The notes beneath the pieces are model-generated. The model had not been told where the DNA came from. It did not search any database and saw nothing but the letters and a program-made list of their open reading frames with translations. The position numbers and the translations under genes were made by a program. Positions 14,368 through 20,458 of a stretch of DNA of 43,487 nt are shown here, one piece after another (the stretch's first letter is position 1; the number at the start of each line of letters is the position of its first letter). This DNA is from a virus, in the IMG/VR virus record IMGVR_UViG_3300036760_000354, positions 1 to 43,487 of that record; one strand, 5' to 3'.

Positions 14368-14387
14368 GGCGGCCTCTGCAGGCCGCC
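14368..14387 (+). terminator. Perfect 8-bp hairpin
   Basis: GGCGGCCT and AGGCCGCC pair around a CTGC loop, just after the G/T-rich stretch and 56 bases upstream of the first rightward promoter. No T-run follows. It could insulate the promoter from transcription entering the control region. Confidence 0.45.
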
Positions 14388-14443
14388 TACCATCCGCTGT
14401 AGGGACGCGCGCTCGCCGTCGCAAGCCTCGAGCTCGGATATCG

Positions 14444-14472
14444 TTGCGCGGGCTAACGGCTTCTGCTACGAT
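14444..14472 (+). promoter_or_regulatory. First rightward early promoter with operator-like motif
   Basis: TTGCGC (14444-14449), a 17-base spacer and TACGAT (14467-14472) preceded by TGC, an extended -10. The spacer contains GGCTAAC, part of a 15-base motif (14443-14457) matching 11 of 15 positions with the palindrome at 17025-17039. It would drive the gene at 14512 and the DprA-like gene. The -35 box is weak, so an activator or the extended -10 may matter. Confidence 0.45.
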
Positions 14473-14511
14473 TCGGTGTGCACGGTAAACCCCGTCGACC
14501 GCGGAGGAACC

Positions 14512-14703
14512 ATGTCAGTCATCGTCCAGCTCGAGGACGCTACCGAAGCTCAGCGCGCGGCGATGGCGCAGGGCTCGCACTACGACTACGTCGTGCAGGA
14601 ATGGCGCGACGGTCACGATCACTACCATCGCGACGATTGCGGACAGTGGTACTGCGGCGCGGACCTCGCGACGTGTCGCCCCGACTACGGAAGGTCAGCA
14701 TGA
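14512..14703 (+). CDS. First rightward gene, small Cys/His-rich protein
   Basis: A 63-residue protein, MSVIVQLEDATEAQRAAMAQ at the start, then HDHYHRDDCGQWYCG with a later Cys. The Cys/His cluster (residues 37-55) could bind zinc. ATG 14512-14514 follows GACCGCGGAGG, a ribosome-site module that also precedes the gene at 17068. It overlaps the DprA-like gene by four bases, so the two are co-translated. Function is unknown. Confidence 0.6.
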   Translation: MSVIVQLEDATEAQRAAMAQGSHYDYVVQEWRDGHDHYHRDDCGQWYCGADLATCRPDYGRSA

Positions 14704-15401
14704 CCGAGCAAGTCATCACTCTCGCCGACGTTCCCGCGCGGATGCGGACGATTCACGATCCGCCCGCGTGTCTATACGTGCGCCACAGCGGCGTGCGGCT
14801 GAACCCTCTTCCCGCGCTGCTCGCGCGTCCGACGGTCGCTATCGTCGGCGCGCGCGCTTGCTCGCCGTACGGGTTCGCGGTCGCTCAGAAGTTGGCCGGG
14901 ACCCTTGCGGCGGAGGGCGTCGTGGTCGTGTCAGGCCTCGCGCGCGGCATCGACGCTGCGGCTCATCGGGCGGCTCTTCCGTTCCCCGCTGCGACCATCG
15001 CCGTTCTCGGCTGCGGCATCGACCGCGACTACCCTCATGTCCATGCGGACCTAGCCTCACGGATCGTCACATCCGGCGGTCTCATCGTGAGCGAGTATGA
15101 GCCGGGGACCGAGCCTGCACCGTGGCGGTTCCTCGCGCGGAATCGGATTATCGCGGGACTCGCGGACGTCGTCGTCGTCGTGGAAGCGCGCGAGCGGTCC
15201 GGCGCGCTCATCACAGTGGACCTCGCGATGGAAGCGGGACGCCCCGTGCTCGCCGTCCCGGGAAAGATCACGTCTTCACTCTCGGAGGGGACGAACCGGT
15301 TGCTTCAGTTGGGCGCGGCACCGTGTCTCAGCGTCGCCGATGTCATGGACGCATTGACGCGGCATAGCGTCGCCGTCCCCCGTCCCGCTGAGTGCCGCTG
15401 A
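14700..15401 (+). CDS. dprA: DprA/Smf-like DNA recombination mediator
   Basis: A 233-residue protein with the Rossmann-fold core of DprA: VAIVGAR (46-52), VSGLARGIDAAAH (77-89), AVLGCGIDRDYP (101-112), SEYEPG (131-136), RNRIIAGL (147-154), VVVVEARERSG (157-167), GRPVLAVPG (180-188) and GTN (197-199). Bacterial DprA binds single-stranded DNA and loads RecA. This copy is shorter than the usual 300-370 residues and lacks both the N-terminal SAM and C-terminal winged-helix domains. ATG 14700-14702 overlaps the previous gene by four bases. In a phage it may assist the Red-beta pathway encoded downstream. Confidence 0.88.
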   Translation: MTEQVITLADVPARMRTIHDPPACLYVRHSGVRLNPLPALLARPTVAIVGARACSPYGFAVAQKLAGTLAAEGVVVVSGLARGIDAAAHRAALPFPAATIAVLGCGIDRDYPHVHADLASRIVTSGGLIVSEYEPGTEPAPWRFLARNRIIAGLADVVVVVEARERSGALITVDLAMEAGRPVLAVPGKITSSLSEGTNRLLQLGAAPCLSVADVMDALTRHSVAVPRPAECR

Positions 15402-15436
15402 TGCCGATCCGGCTCGCGTAGCCGACGTAGACGGGA

Positions 15437-15460
15437 CCCCAGCGGGGCGAGCCGCTGGGG
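15437..15460 (+). other. Intercistronic hairpin 1 (GGCGAG loop)
   Basis: A 9-bp stem, CCCCAGCGG with CCGCTGGGG, closes a GGCGAG loop, 35 bases after the DprA-like stop. It belongs to a set of hairpins found in each gap from 15.4 to 17.1 kb, at least one other of which has the same loop with a different stem. There is no T-run. Confidence 0.7.
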
Positions 15461-15499
15461 TGACGCCTACGCCGACCGGCGCAGGAGACAAGGAGAAGG

Positions 15500-16141
15500 A
15501 TGGAAACGCACGGGTTTACGCGTACGTACACTGTCGGGACGATCGACACAGGGCGCGCGCGTCGCGCCGTCGTCGAGGTCAAGGTCGAATACACCGCGCC
15601 CGGGGAGCTCCGCCACGGGCAGGAACGGCCGAACGGGACGCTCGGCATTACCGCGTCGGCGCAGCGGCCCGGGGCTCGAGACTGGGACGCAGGCGGGCAA
15701 ATGGACGACGAGCTGCGAGCTGAGATGGCGCGCGGCGGGATCGAGTACCGCGAGGGATGGGACGCGGAAACCCTCGCGCGGCTGCTTGACGCCTGGGACG
15801 CCTGGCACTTGAACGACATGCGCGCAGGCTGCGAGCATCAGCGCGCGGCCGGATGGAAGGTGTGCCACGGGTATCACTCGCCCGGCCTGACATGCAAAGA
15901 AGAGCCGAAGCCGGGCGCCGCGTCGCCGGAGGATGTCGCGGCCGCGCTCGACCGGCTTCGGACGGACGGAATCGCGCTCGTGGGCGGCGGCGGCCGCGCG
16001 CAGCGCTGCGAGCTCGACGCGATCGGCCGGCCGTGCCCGGAGTGCGGATACAAGTACGGGACCGCCTGGCTCTCCGAGCCGGTGCCCGCGGACGTGCTCG
16101 CGTTCCTACGCGACCCGCACGGGACAGGGGAGGTCGACTGA
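15500..16141 (+). CDS. Conserved phage protein with WHLNDMRAGCEHQ motif
   Basis: A 213-residue protein. Residues 1-60 form beta strands; residues 98-111 read DAWDAWHLNDMRAGCEHQ, and residues 173-199 give a Cys pair and GYKYGTAWLSEPVPADVLAFL. The HLNDMRAGCEHQ and CGYKYGTAWL blocks recur together in many phage and plasmid proteins of unknown role; the conserved Cys and His residues suggest metal binding. ATG 15500-15502 has AGGAGAAGG upstream. It is followed two bases later by a small membrane protein. Confidence 0.65.
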   Translation: METHGFTRTYTVGTIDTGRARRAVVEVKVEYTAPGELRHGQERPNGTLGITASAQRPGARDWDAGGQMDDELRAEMARGGIEYREGWDAETLARLLDAWDAWHLNDMRAGCEHQRAAGWKVCHGYHSPGLTCKEEPKPGAASPEDVAAALDRLRTDGIALVGGGGRAQRCELDAIGRPCPECGYKYGTAWLSEPVPADVLAFLRDPHGTGEVD

Positions 16142-16142
16142 A

Positions 16143-16292
16143 ATGCCGGACTGGAGCGACGACCCGAACGGCGATCTTATGACGTGGCCGCTAGTGGTCG
16201 CGATCATGGTCGCGCTGACGATCGCGGGCTACGTACTGTGGCTCGTGCTCTCGCTGCTTTTCGGGCTACCGCTGACAGGGTTCTCCGACTAG
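16143..16292 (+). CDS. Small single-pass membrane protein
   Basis: A 49-residue protein. Residues 1-12 are acidic, and residues 13-40 form a long hydrophobic helix (TWPLVVAIMVALTIAGYVLW, then LVLSLLFGL). ATG 16143-16145 lies one base after the preceding TGA. Its stop is TAG. It may alter the host membrane or superinfection; nothing in the sequence decides. Confidence 0.6.
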   Translation: MPDWSDDPNGDLMTWPLVVAIMVALTIAGYVLWLVLSLLFGLPLTGFSD

Positions 16293-16302
16293 TGCGCCGG
16301 GA

Positions 16303-16329
16303 CCCCGCACGCCGGCGAGGCGTGCGGGG
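16303..16329 (+). other. Intercistronic hairpin 2 (GGCGA loop)
   Basis: An 11-bp perfect stem, CCCCGCACGCC with GGCGTGCGGGG, closes a GGCGA loop, 11 bases after the stop of the membrane protein gene. The flanks GGGACCCC and GGGGTGACG are shared with hairpin 1, while the inner stem differs and still pairs. Confidence 0.75.
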
Positions 16330-16381
16330 TGACGGGACCCTAGACGGTACAGGGCTCCAACGACCGCAGGAGGTGAGACCG

Positions 16382-16579
16382 ATGGCCGCCACGACCGCGG
16401 ATGTCCAGGTCGAAAACCACGGTTCGATTGTCCTAGTCCGCCCGCTCTCCGACGAGGCCGCGAGCTGGCTCCATGAGAACACAGACGGCACGTGGTGGGG
16501 CGGCGCGCTCGCCGGCGAACCGCGCTACGTCGACGATCTGCTCGAGGGGATGCTCGGCGACGGGTTCGAGCTCTCATGA
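16382..16579 (+). CDS. Small conserved protein, ENHGSIVLVRPL family
   Basis: A 65-residue protein. VENHGSIVLVRPLSDEAASW and TWWGGALAGEPRYVDDLLEG match a small family common in phages and mobile elements (ENHGSI-LRPL, then WWGGALVVEPRY), of unknown role. ATG 16382-16384 follows AGGAGGTGAGACCG, a third relative of the GACCGCGGAGG ribosome module. It overlaps the next gene by four bases. Confidence 0.7.
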   Translation: MAATTADVQVENHGSIVLVRPLSDEAASWLHENTDGTWWGGALAGEPRYVDDLLEGMLGDGFELS

Positions 16580-16707
16580 GCCGCCGGCGACGGGCCGATG
16601 TCGAGTTCCGCCCGCGTCAGGCCGGGACGATGCGGAAGCGCTCAGGGATGCGCCGGCCGGGGGAGGTGAGACGCCCGACGATCCCGAAGCACCTCACCTG
16701 GATTTAG
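16576..16707 (+). CDS. Small basic protein
   Basis: A 43-residue, strongly basic protein (MSRRRRADVEFRPRQAGTMR at the start, IPKHLTWI at the end) with about a quarter Arg. It starts in a four-base overlap with the preceding gene and ends in TAG, 15 bases before the next hairpin. Nucleic-acid binding is possible; no family is recognised. Confidence 0.45.
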   Translation: MSRRRRADVEFRPRQAGTMRKRSGMRRPGEVRRPTIPKHLTWI

Positions 16708-16721
16708 ACCGCGCGCCGTTG

Positions 16722-16749
16722 ACGCTCCCGCCATTCAGGGCGGGGGCGT
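16722..16749 (+). other. Intercistronic hairpin 3 (different loop)
   Basis: An 11-bp stem with one wobble pair, ACGCTCCCGCC with GGCGGGGGCGT, closes an ATTCAG loop in the gap after the small basic gene. It keeps the position and size of the other hairpins of this region but not the GGCGA loop. Confidence 0.6.
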
Positions 16750-16791
16750 GAGCGACGAGACAGTCGCCAGTCCACAAGAGAAGGAGGCAGG

Positions 16792-16971
16792 ATGTCCGTC
16801 AAGGTCACAGTCACCAGCTCGAGCGGTCGCGACTCCTACACGGTGCCCCGTGACGAGTGGCGCGCCGAGGTCGCCCGCTTAGTAGCCAACCCCGACGTGC
16901 GCCAAGTAACGGCGAGACAGGTCGAGGAGTTCGTCCACTACGCCTACAACCGGCCGCCGAAGGCGCGCTAG
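16792..16971 (+). CDS. Small protein of unknown function
   Basis: A 59-residue protein, MSVKVTVTSSSGRDSYTVPR at the start, then EVARLVANPDVRQVTARQVE and a C-terminal VHYAYNRPPKAR. A short beta hairpin followed by two helices is likely. ATG 16792-16794 lies behind AAGGAGGCAGG. It sits between two intercistronic hairpins and ends in TAG. The family is not recognised. Confidence 0.55.
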   Translation: MSVKVTVTSSSGRDSYTVPRDEWRAEVARLVANPDVRQVTARQVEEFVHYAYNRPPKAR

Positions 16972-16981
16972 ACCGCGAGCG

Positions 16982-17007
16982 GCGGGCGTCCGGCGAGGGG
17001 CGCCCGC
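16982..17007 (+). other. Intercistronic hairpin 4 (GGCGAG loop)
   Basis: A 10-bp stem, GCGGGCGTCC with GGGCGCCCGC (one wobble pair), closes a GGCGAG loop identical to hairpin 1. It begins 11 bases after the preceding stop and ends just before the second early promoter, so it may end one transcript while the promoter begins the next. Confidence 0.7.
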
Positions 17008-17017
17008 TTGCCGCGTC

Positions 17018-17039
17018 TGCTATTGTTAGTCCGGCTAAC
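17018..17039 (+). promoter_or_regulatory. Second early promoter -10 with palindromic operator
   Basis: TGC-TATTGT (17018-17026) is an extended -10 box with no good -35. It runs into the perfect palindrome GTTAG-tccgg-CTAAC (17025-17039), which covers the expected transcription start. A related motif lies at 14443-14457 in the first early promoter, so one regulator may control both. It would drive the operon starting at 17068. Confidence 0.5.
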
Positions 17040-17067
17040 CCCTCTACTTGACCGCGGAGGTGACACG

Positions 17068-17394
17068 ATGATCGAGACCGCCACCCTCGAGACCGACGAG
17101 GGCACCATCACGCTCCGGCTCGTCGGCTACATGGGAGCGGAGAGTCTCCGGCACACCGAAGAGACCGGGGACTGGACGTTCACCGCGAGCATCAGCGACG
17201 ACGCGCTCGCCGAGCTCGACCGTGCGCTGCAGTCCTGGCGCGACCACATCGCGGAGGGAGAGTCCATCCGCAGGGAACGGCTCGCCGCCGGCGACCCCGC
17301 CGACGGCTACCCGCCCGACGATCCGAAGCATCCCGGCTACCGGGACCGGATGATCGAACGGGCCGAGAGGATGGGCGACCATGCCGATCTGTAG
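17068..17394 (+). CDS. Unknown protein, first gene of the recombination operon
   Basis: A 108-residue protein. The N-terminal half is beta-rich (TLETDEGTITLRLVGYMGAE, WTFTASISDDALAELDRALQ); the C-terminal half is charged, with YPPDDPKHPGYRDRMIERAE. ATG 17068-17070 follows GACCGCGGAGG, the module shared with 14512. It overlaps the next gene by 14 bases. No family is recognised. Confidence 0.55.
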   Translation: MIETATLETDEGTITLRLVGYMGAESLRHTEETGDWTFTASISDDALAELDRALQSWRDHIAEGESIRRERLAAGDPADGYPPDDPKHPGYRDRMIERAERMGDHADL

Positions 17395-17623
17395 CCGCTG
17401 TGGCCGTGGGCCCGTCGCGTCCGTCGAGCTCCGCCGGACCCCAAAGAACGGGCCGGTCTGCAAGGACAAGCTCCCGTGCAACGCACGCCGGAAGATGGTG
17501 CAGTCCGCACGCCGGTACGGCGCCCCGCGGCTCGTGCAGGAACACGCGAGGGCGCTGGCCGCGACGCATCACGGAAGGTGGCTTCGAGTGCTCGAAGCCG
17601 AGATCGAAAGGAGGAAGGGATGA
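17381..17623 (+). CDS. Small basic zinc-finger protein
   Basis: An 80-residue protein. Residues 4-33 carry CSRC and a second pair of Cys (VCKDKLPCNARRK), and the C-terminal half is a basic helix (RWLRVLEAEIERRKG). This suits a small nucleic-acid-binding zinc ribbon. It overlaps both neighbours (14 and 4 bases). Function is unknown. Confidence 0.6.
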   Translation: MPICSRCGRGPVASVELRRTPKNGPVCKDKLPCNARRKMVQSARRYGAPRLVQEHARALAATHHGRWLRVLEAEIERRKG

Positions 17624-17808
17624 CGACGATGCAGGGACACGGCAACTCGCCCGCATGGGTGAAAGCCGAGGCCGAGAGGCTCCATCCGCTCGACCTTGCC
17701 GCACGGGTCAAGTGGATGATCGACATGGCCTACGCGAGCGCGAGCGAGGACGACCGGCACGAGATCCTGACCGAGGTCCGGCGGATCCGCAACGGGACCC
17801 CGCGATGA
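17620..17808 (+). CDS. Small helical protein of unknown function
   Basis: A 62-residue protein with helices WVKAEAERLHPLDLAARVKW and ASEDDRHEILTEVRRIRNG. ATG 17620-17622 overlaps the previous stop (ATGA) behind AGGAGGAAGG, and its own TGA overlaps the next ATG. It is part of a run of four-base-overlap genes leading to Red-beta. The family is not recognised. Confidence 0.6.
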   Translation: MTTMQGHGNSPAWVKAEAERLHPLDLAARVKWMIDMAYASASEDDRHEILTEVRRIRNGTPR

Positions 17809-18029
17809 ACGACGTGCTCCCCGACACCGCCGCCGCCCTCCGTCGGCTCGCCGCGAAACGCGACCGGCAGGAGGAGGCGCTACGTGAGACCCGCCGGACG
17901 ATCGGCCGGGCGATGCACAAGGCGATCCGCGCCGAGGGCGCGTCACCGACCGCTGTCGGGAGGCTCGCGGGGATCAGCCGCGTGCAGGTGTGGAAGACGA
18001 TCAAGCGAGTAGACGGAGGTGCGACATGA
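17805..18029 (+). CDS. Small helix-turn-helix protein
   Basis: A 74-residue protein. The C-terminal half, ASPTAVGRLAGISRVQVWKT (residues 46-65), reads as a helix-turn-helix of the sigma-factor region 4 or resolvase type; the N-terminal half is a charged helix (LRRLAAKRDRQEEALRETRR). It could regulate early promoters such as 17018-17039. It overlaps both neighbours by four bases. Confidence 0.6.
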   Translation: MNDVLPDTAAALRRLAAKRDRQEEALRETRRTIGRAMHKAIRAEGASPTAVGRLAGISRVQVWKTIKRVDGGAT

Positions 18030-19099
18030 CCGCGAAGAGGACGCCGCCGGAATCACCGGCAACGAGTGGGGCAGAGCAGCCGACGCTGCTCGAGGGAGAG
18101 ACCGCCGAGCCGGAGGCGCAGGCCGACGGCGCTGGGGGAGGCGAGCCGCCGAAGTTGGCACCGCCCACCCCGGAGGAGCGGCGGGAGGAACTGCTCGCCG
18201 CCCCCATCACGTTCAGAGGTCTAGAAGTCGACGCTGGCCTCGCCGTGATCGAGCCGGGCGGGGCGCTCGAGGCGCCGATCCCCGGCATGACGTGGACGCG
18301 GGATCAGGTCGAGCTCGTGAAGAAGACCGTCGCCAAAGGCTCGAGCGACGACGAGCTGCGGCTGTTCATGCACGTCTGCTCCCGCACCGGACTCGACCCG
18401 TTCGCGAAGCAGATCTACTTCATCAAGCGCTGGGACTCGCAGGCCCGGACGGAGGTGTTCCAGCCGCAGACCGCGATCGACGGGCTCCGCCTGATCGCGG
18501 AGCGCACGTCGGAGTTCCGTGGCCGCCTGGGTCCGTGGTGGTGCGGCGAGGACGGCGACTGGAAGGAAGTGTGGACAGACGCGAAGGTGCCGGCCGCGGC
18601 GAAGGTCGCCGTCGTCAGGGAGGGCCGCGAGCCGACCGTCGGGGTCGCGCTGATGAGCGAGTTCCGGCAGACGAAGGACGGCAAGCCGATCGCCCAGTGG
18701 CGGGACGCGCCGAACGGGATGCCCGTGCACATGCTCGCGAAGTGCGCCGAAGCGCTCGCGCTCCGCGCGGCGTTCCCGCAGGAGCTCGGGGACGTCTACA
18801 GCTTCGAGGAGATCGCCGCCCCGGCAGGGCAGGGCGACCGGGCAGACGAGACCGTCGAGAACGGGACGGTCGTCGAGGGTGAGGTCGTCGAGGACACGCT
18901 CGCCAGCGACGCGGAGCTCGACGCGCTCGAGGCGGCGATGCGCTCCCTGACCGACCAGGGGCAGACCGGCTGGGATGAGAACGCGATCATCTTCGCCGCA
19001 GCCCAGCAGTTCAGCAGGCAGATCACGAGGCTCGCTGACCTGCGCTCGTCCGAGGTCGCGAAGATCCTGGCGGCCGCGAAGCAGCGAGGCGCGTCGTGA
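18026..19099 (+). CDS. bet: Red-beta/RecT-family single-strand annealing protein
   Basis: A 357-residue protein. After a disordered acidic N-terminus (residues 1-60) comes the family core: LFMHVCSRTGLDPFAKQIYF (113-132), QTAIDGLRLIAERT (148-161), GPWWCGEDGDWKEVW (169-183), AKVAVVREG, then KCAEALALRAAFPQELGDVY. This matches phage Bet-type annealing proteins, which coat single-stranded DNA and anneal it to a complement. The partner exonuclease is encoded three genes later. ATG 18026-18028 overlaps the previous TGA. Residues 275-357 form a variable helical tail. Confidence 0.92.
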   Translation: MTAKRTPPESPATSGAEQPTLLEGETAEPEAQADGAGGGEPPKLAPPTPEERREELLAAPITFRGLEVDAGLAVIEPGGALEAPIPGMTWTRDQVELVKKTVAKGSSDDELRLFMHVCSRTGLDPFAKQIYFIKRWDSQARTEVFQPQTAIDGLRLIAERTSEFRGRLGPWWCGEDGDWKEVWTDAKVPAAAKVAVVREGREPTVGVALMSEFRQTKDGKPIAQWRDAPNGMPVHMLAKCAEALALRAAFPQELGDVYSFEEIAAPAGQGDRADETVENGTVVEGEVVEDTLASDAELDALEAAMRSLTDQGQTGWDENAIIFAAAQQFSRQITRLADLRSSEVAKILAAAKQRGAS

Positions 19100-19269
19100 G
19101 CCAGTCACCGGAGGAGATCGCCCGGCAGATCGTCGAGGGCGACGTGTTCACCGACGACGACGCCGTTCAGGTCGCGCAGGCGTACGTCAAGCTGCTCGAG
19201 GAGGACGACTGCTGCTGGATCGGTGACGAGTGCCCGATCCACAACCCACCGGAAGGAGGGACCGAATGA
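19096..19269 (+). CDS. Small acidic protein with Cys pairs
   Basis: A 57-residue acidic protein. The C-terminal segment EEDDCCWIGDECPIHNPPEG has three or four Cys plus His. The start is GTG 19096-19098, overlapping the Red-beta stop (GTGA). It is placed between annealing protein and exonuclease, so it may modulate either one. No family is recognised. Confidence 0.55.
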   Translation: MSQSPEEIARQIVEGDVFTDDDAVQVAQAYVKLLEEDDCCWIGDECPIHNPPEGGTE

Positions 19270-19481
19270 CCGATCACGTCAACACAGCCAAGGGGATGCT
19301 CACCATGGCGGCCACGGCGCGCAACAGCGACGGATGGGTGGGGGACAGGAACGCGGACTCGCAGGCACTCGGTGTCTGCGCGCTCGCGCACGCCGCTGTC
19401 GCCATCGTCGAGCGGCTCGACCCGCTCCTCGAGCGAATGGAGCGCTCGTTCGTCGTCGTCACGAAGGCGGACAGGCCGTGA
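19266..19481 (+). CDS. Small helical protein of unknown function
   Basis: A 71-residue protein (MTDHVNTAKGMLTMAATARN, then ALGVCALAHAAVAIVERLDP and a charged end). Two amphipathic helices are likely. ATG 19266-19268 overlaps the stop before it and has GGAAGGAGGGACC upstream; its TGA overlaps the exonuclease GTG. It belongs to the recombination operon; function is unknown. Confidence 0.55.
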   Translation: MTDHVNTAKGMLTMAATARNSDGWVGDRNADSQALGVCALAHAAVAIVERLDPLLERMERSFVVVTKADRP

Positions 19482-20446
19482 CCGAGCTTGCGTTCACACC
19501 GCAGTCCGTCACGGAGATGGCCGGGGAGTGGCCCGCCACCGTCGAGCACCTCTCCGCGTCGGGGCTGAAGCTGTTCTCGAAGTGCCCGGAGCAGTACCGT
19601 CGGCGCTACCTGAAGGGCGAGAAGATCCCGCCCGCCGCCACGCTCATCCAAGGCCGCGCCGACCACACCGCGATCGAGCACAACTTCGTCAAGAAGATGG
19701 AGACCGGTGAGGACATTCCGGTCGCCGACGTGCAGATGATCTTCGCGGAACAGATCGACCATGAGGTCAGCCAGGCCGGTGGCGCCGGCGAGGTCGACCA
19801 CGGCAAGACGGTGCGCGGGAAGGTCGCCCGGCGGAAGGCGACGGCGGCGATGAAAGACAACGGGGTTCGGCTCGTCACCGCCTACCGCACCGAGCTCTGC
19901 CCCGTGCTCGAGCCGCTCGCCGTCGAGGAGGAGTTCTCGGTGATGGTGCCCGGCGTTCCGGTCCCGATCATCGGGTTCCTCGACTTGGTCGCCCGCCAGC
20001 ACGAGCCGTTCACCCCGGCCGGCACACCGGAGCCCAGGCTGAAGATCATCGACCGGAAGACGAGCGGCCGGACGATGAAAACACCGGAGCCGGAATGGCG
20101 GGTGCAGGCGGGGATCTACATGCTCCACCGCTGGCTCCCGCACGAGTGGCACCTGAGCGTGAAGACGAAGGAGCCCAGGATCGTCACGCCGGCGAGCGAG
20201 GAGGGCTTGGTGCTGAAGCCGTCGCCGCTGCTGAAACGGCAGGTCACGATGCAGCTCCGCTACCTCGCCCGCCAGGTCGCGTTCTGCCACGTCGCCTACG
20301 GGCCCGACCAGCCGTGGCCGGGGGCGATCCTGCATCAGTGGGCGTGCGGCTACTGTGGCTTCCGAGATGGTGGAACCGAGCCCTGCGCTTGGTGGCATCA
20401 GCCTTCCGACCTTGCGCGCCGAGGTACTGTCCGAGGTGGTAACTAA
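19478..20446 (+). CDS. RecB/Cas4-like PD-(D/E)XK exonuclease
   Basis: A 322-residue nuclease, the probable partner of Red-beta, resecting double-strand ends. The opening SASGLKLFSKCPEQYRRRYL (26-45) is typical of RecB/Cas4-type nucleases; active-site residues are Asp169 (GFLDLV), Asp192 and Lys194 (IIDRKT), with Gln210 and Tyr214 (QAGIY). One Cys near the N-terminus (36) and three near the C-terminus (290, 293, 303) have the spacing trend of AddB/Cas4 iron-sulfur clusters. The start is GTG 19478-19480 in a GTGA overlap. The last 25 residues look atypical and abut an HNH gene, so the end may have been altered by its insertion. Confidence 0.85.
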   Translation: MTELAFTPQSVTEMAGEWPATVEHLSASGLKLFSKCPEQYRRRYLKGEKIPPAATLIQGRADHTAIEHNFVKKMETGEDIPVADVQMIFAEQIDHEVSQAGGAGEVDHGKTVRGKVARRKATAAMKDNGVRLVTAYRTELCPVLEPLAVEEEFSVMVPGVPVPIIGFLDLVARQHEPFTPAGTPEPRLKIIDRKTSGRTMKTPEPEWRVQAGIYMLHRWLPHEWHLSVKTKEPRIVTPASEEGLVLKPSPLLKRQVTMQLRYLARQVAFCHVAYGPDQPWPGAILHQWACGYCGFRDGGTEPCAWWHQPSDLARRGTVRGGN

Positions 20447-20458
20447 CATGATCTCATC

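Larger units (their letters stand above)
13765..14511. other. Gene-free divergent control region, possible origin
   Basis: About 750 bases without a convincing gene between the leftward and rightward arms. It holds an A+T-richer start (13800-13860), alternating G/C runs at 13866-13878 and 13931-13940, a GCTCGC hexamer array, a 7-bp hairpin (CCCGCAT at 14105-14111 and ATGCGGG at 14122-14128), a nearly A-free G/T-rich stretch at 14221-14360, an 8-bp hairpin at 14368-14387 and the first rightward promoter. Open frames across it have no ribosome sites and low-complexity Arg/Gly/Pro products. Divergent promoters are expected here; a replication origin is an inference. Confidence 0.6.

Noticed and set aside
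14025-14393. Minus-strand open frame in the control region
   Set aside because: There is no ribosome site and the product is a Pro/Arg/Thr low-complexity string; the third-position pattern is not that of neighbouring genes.
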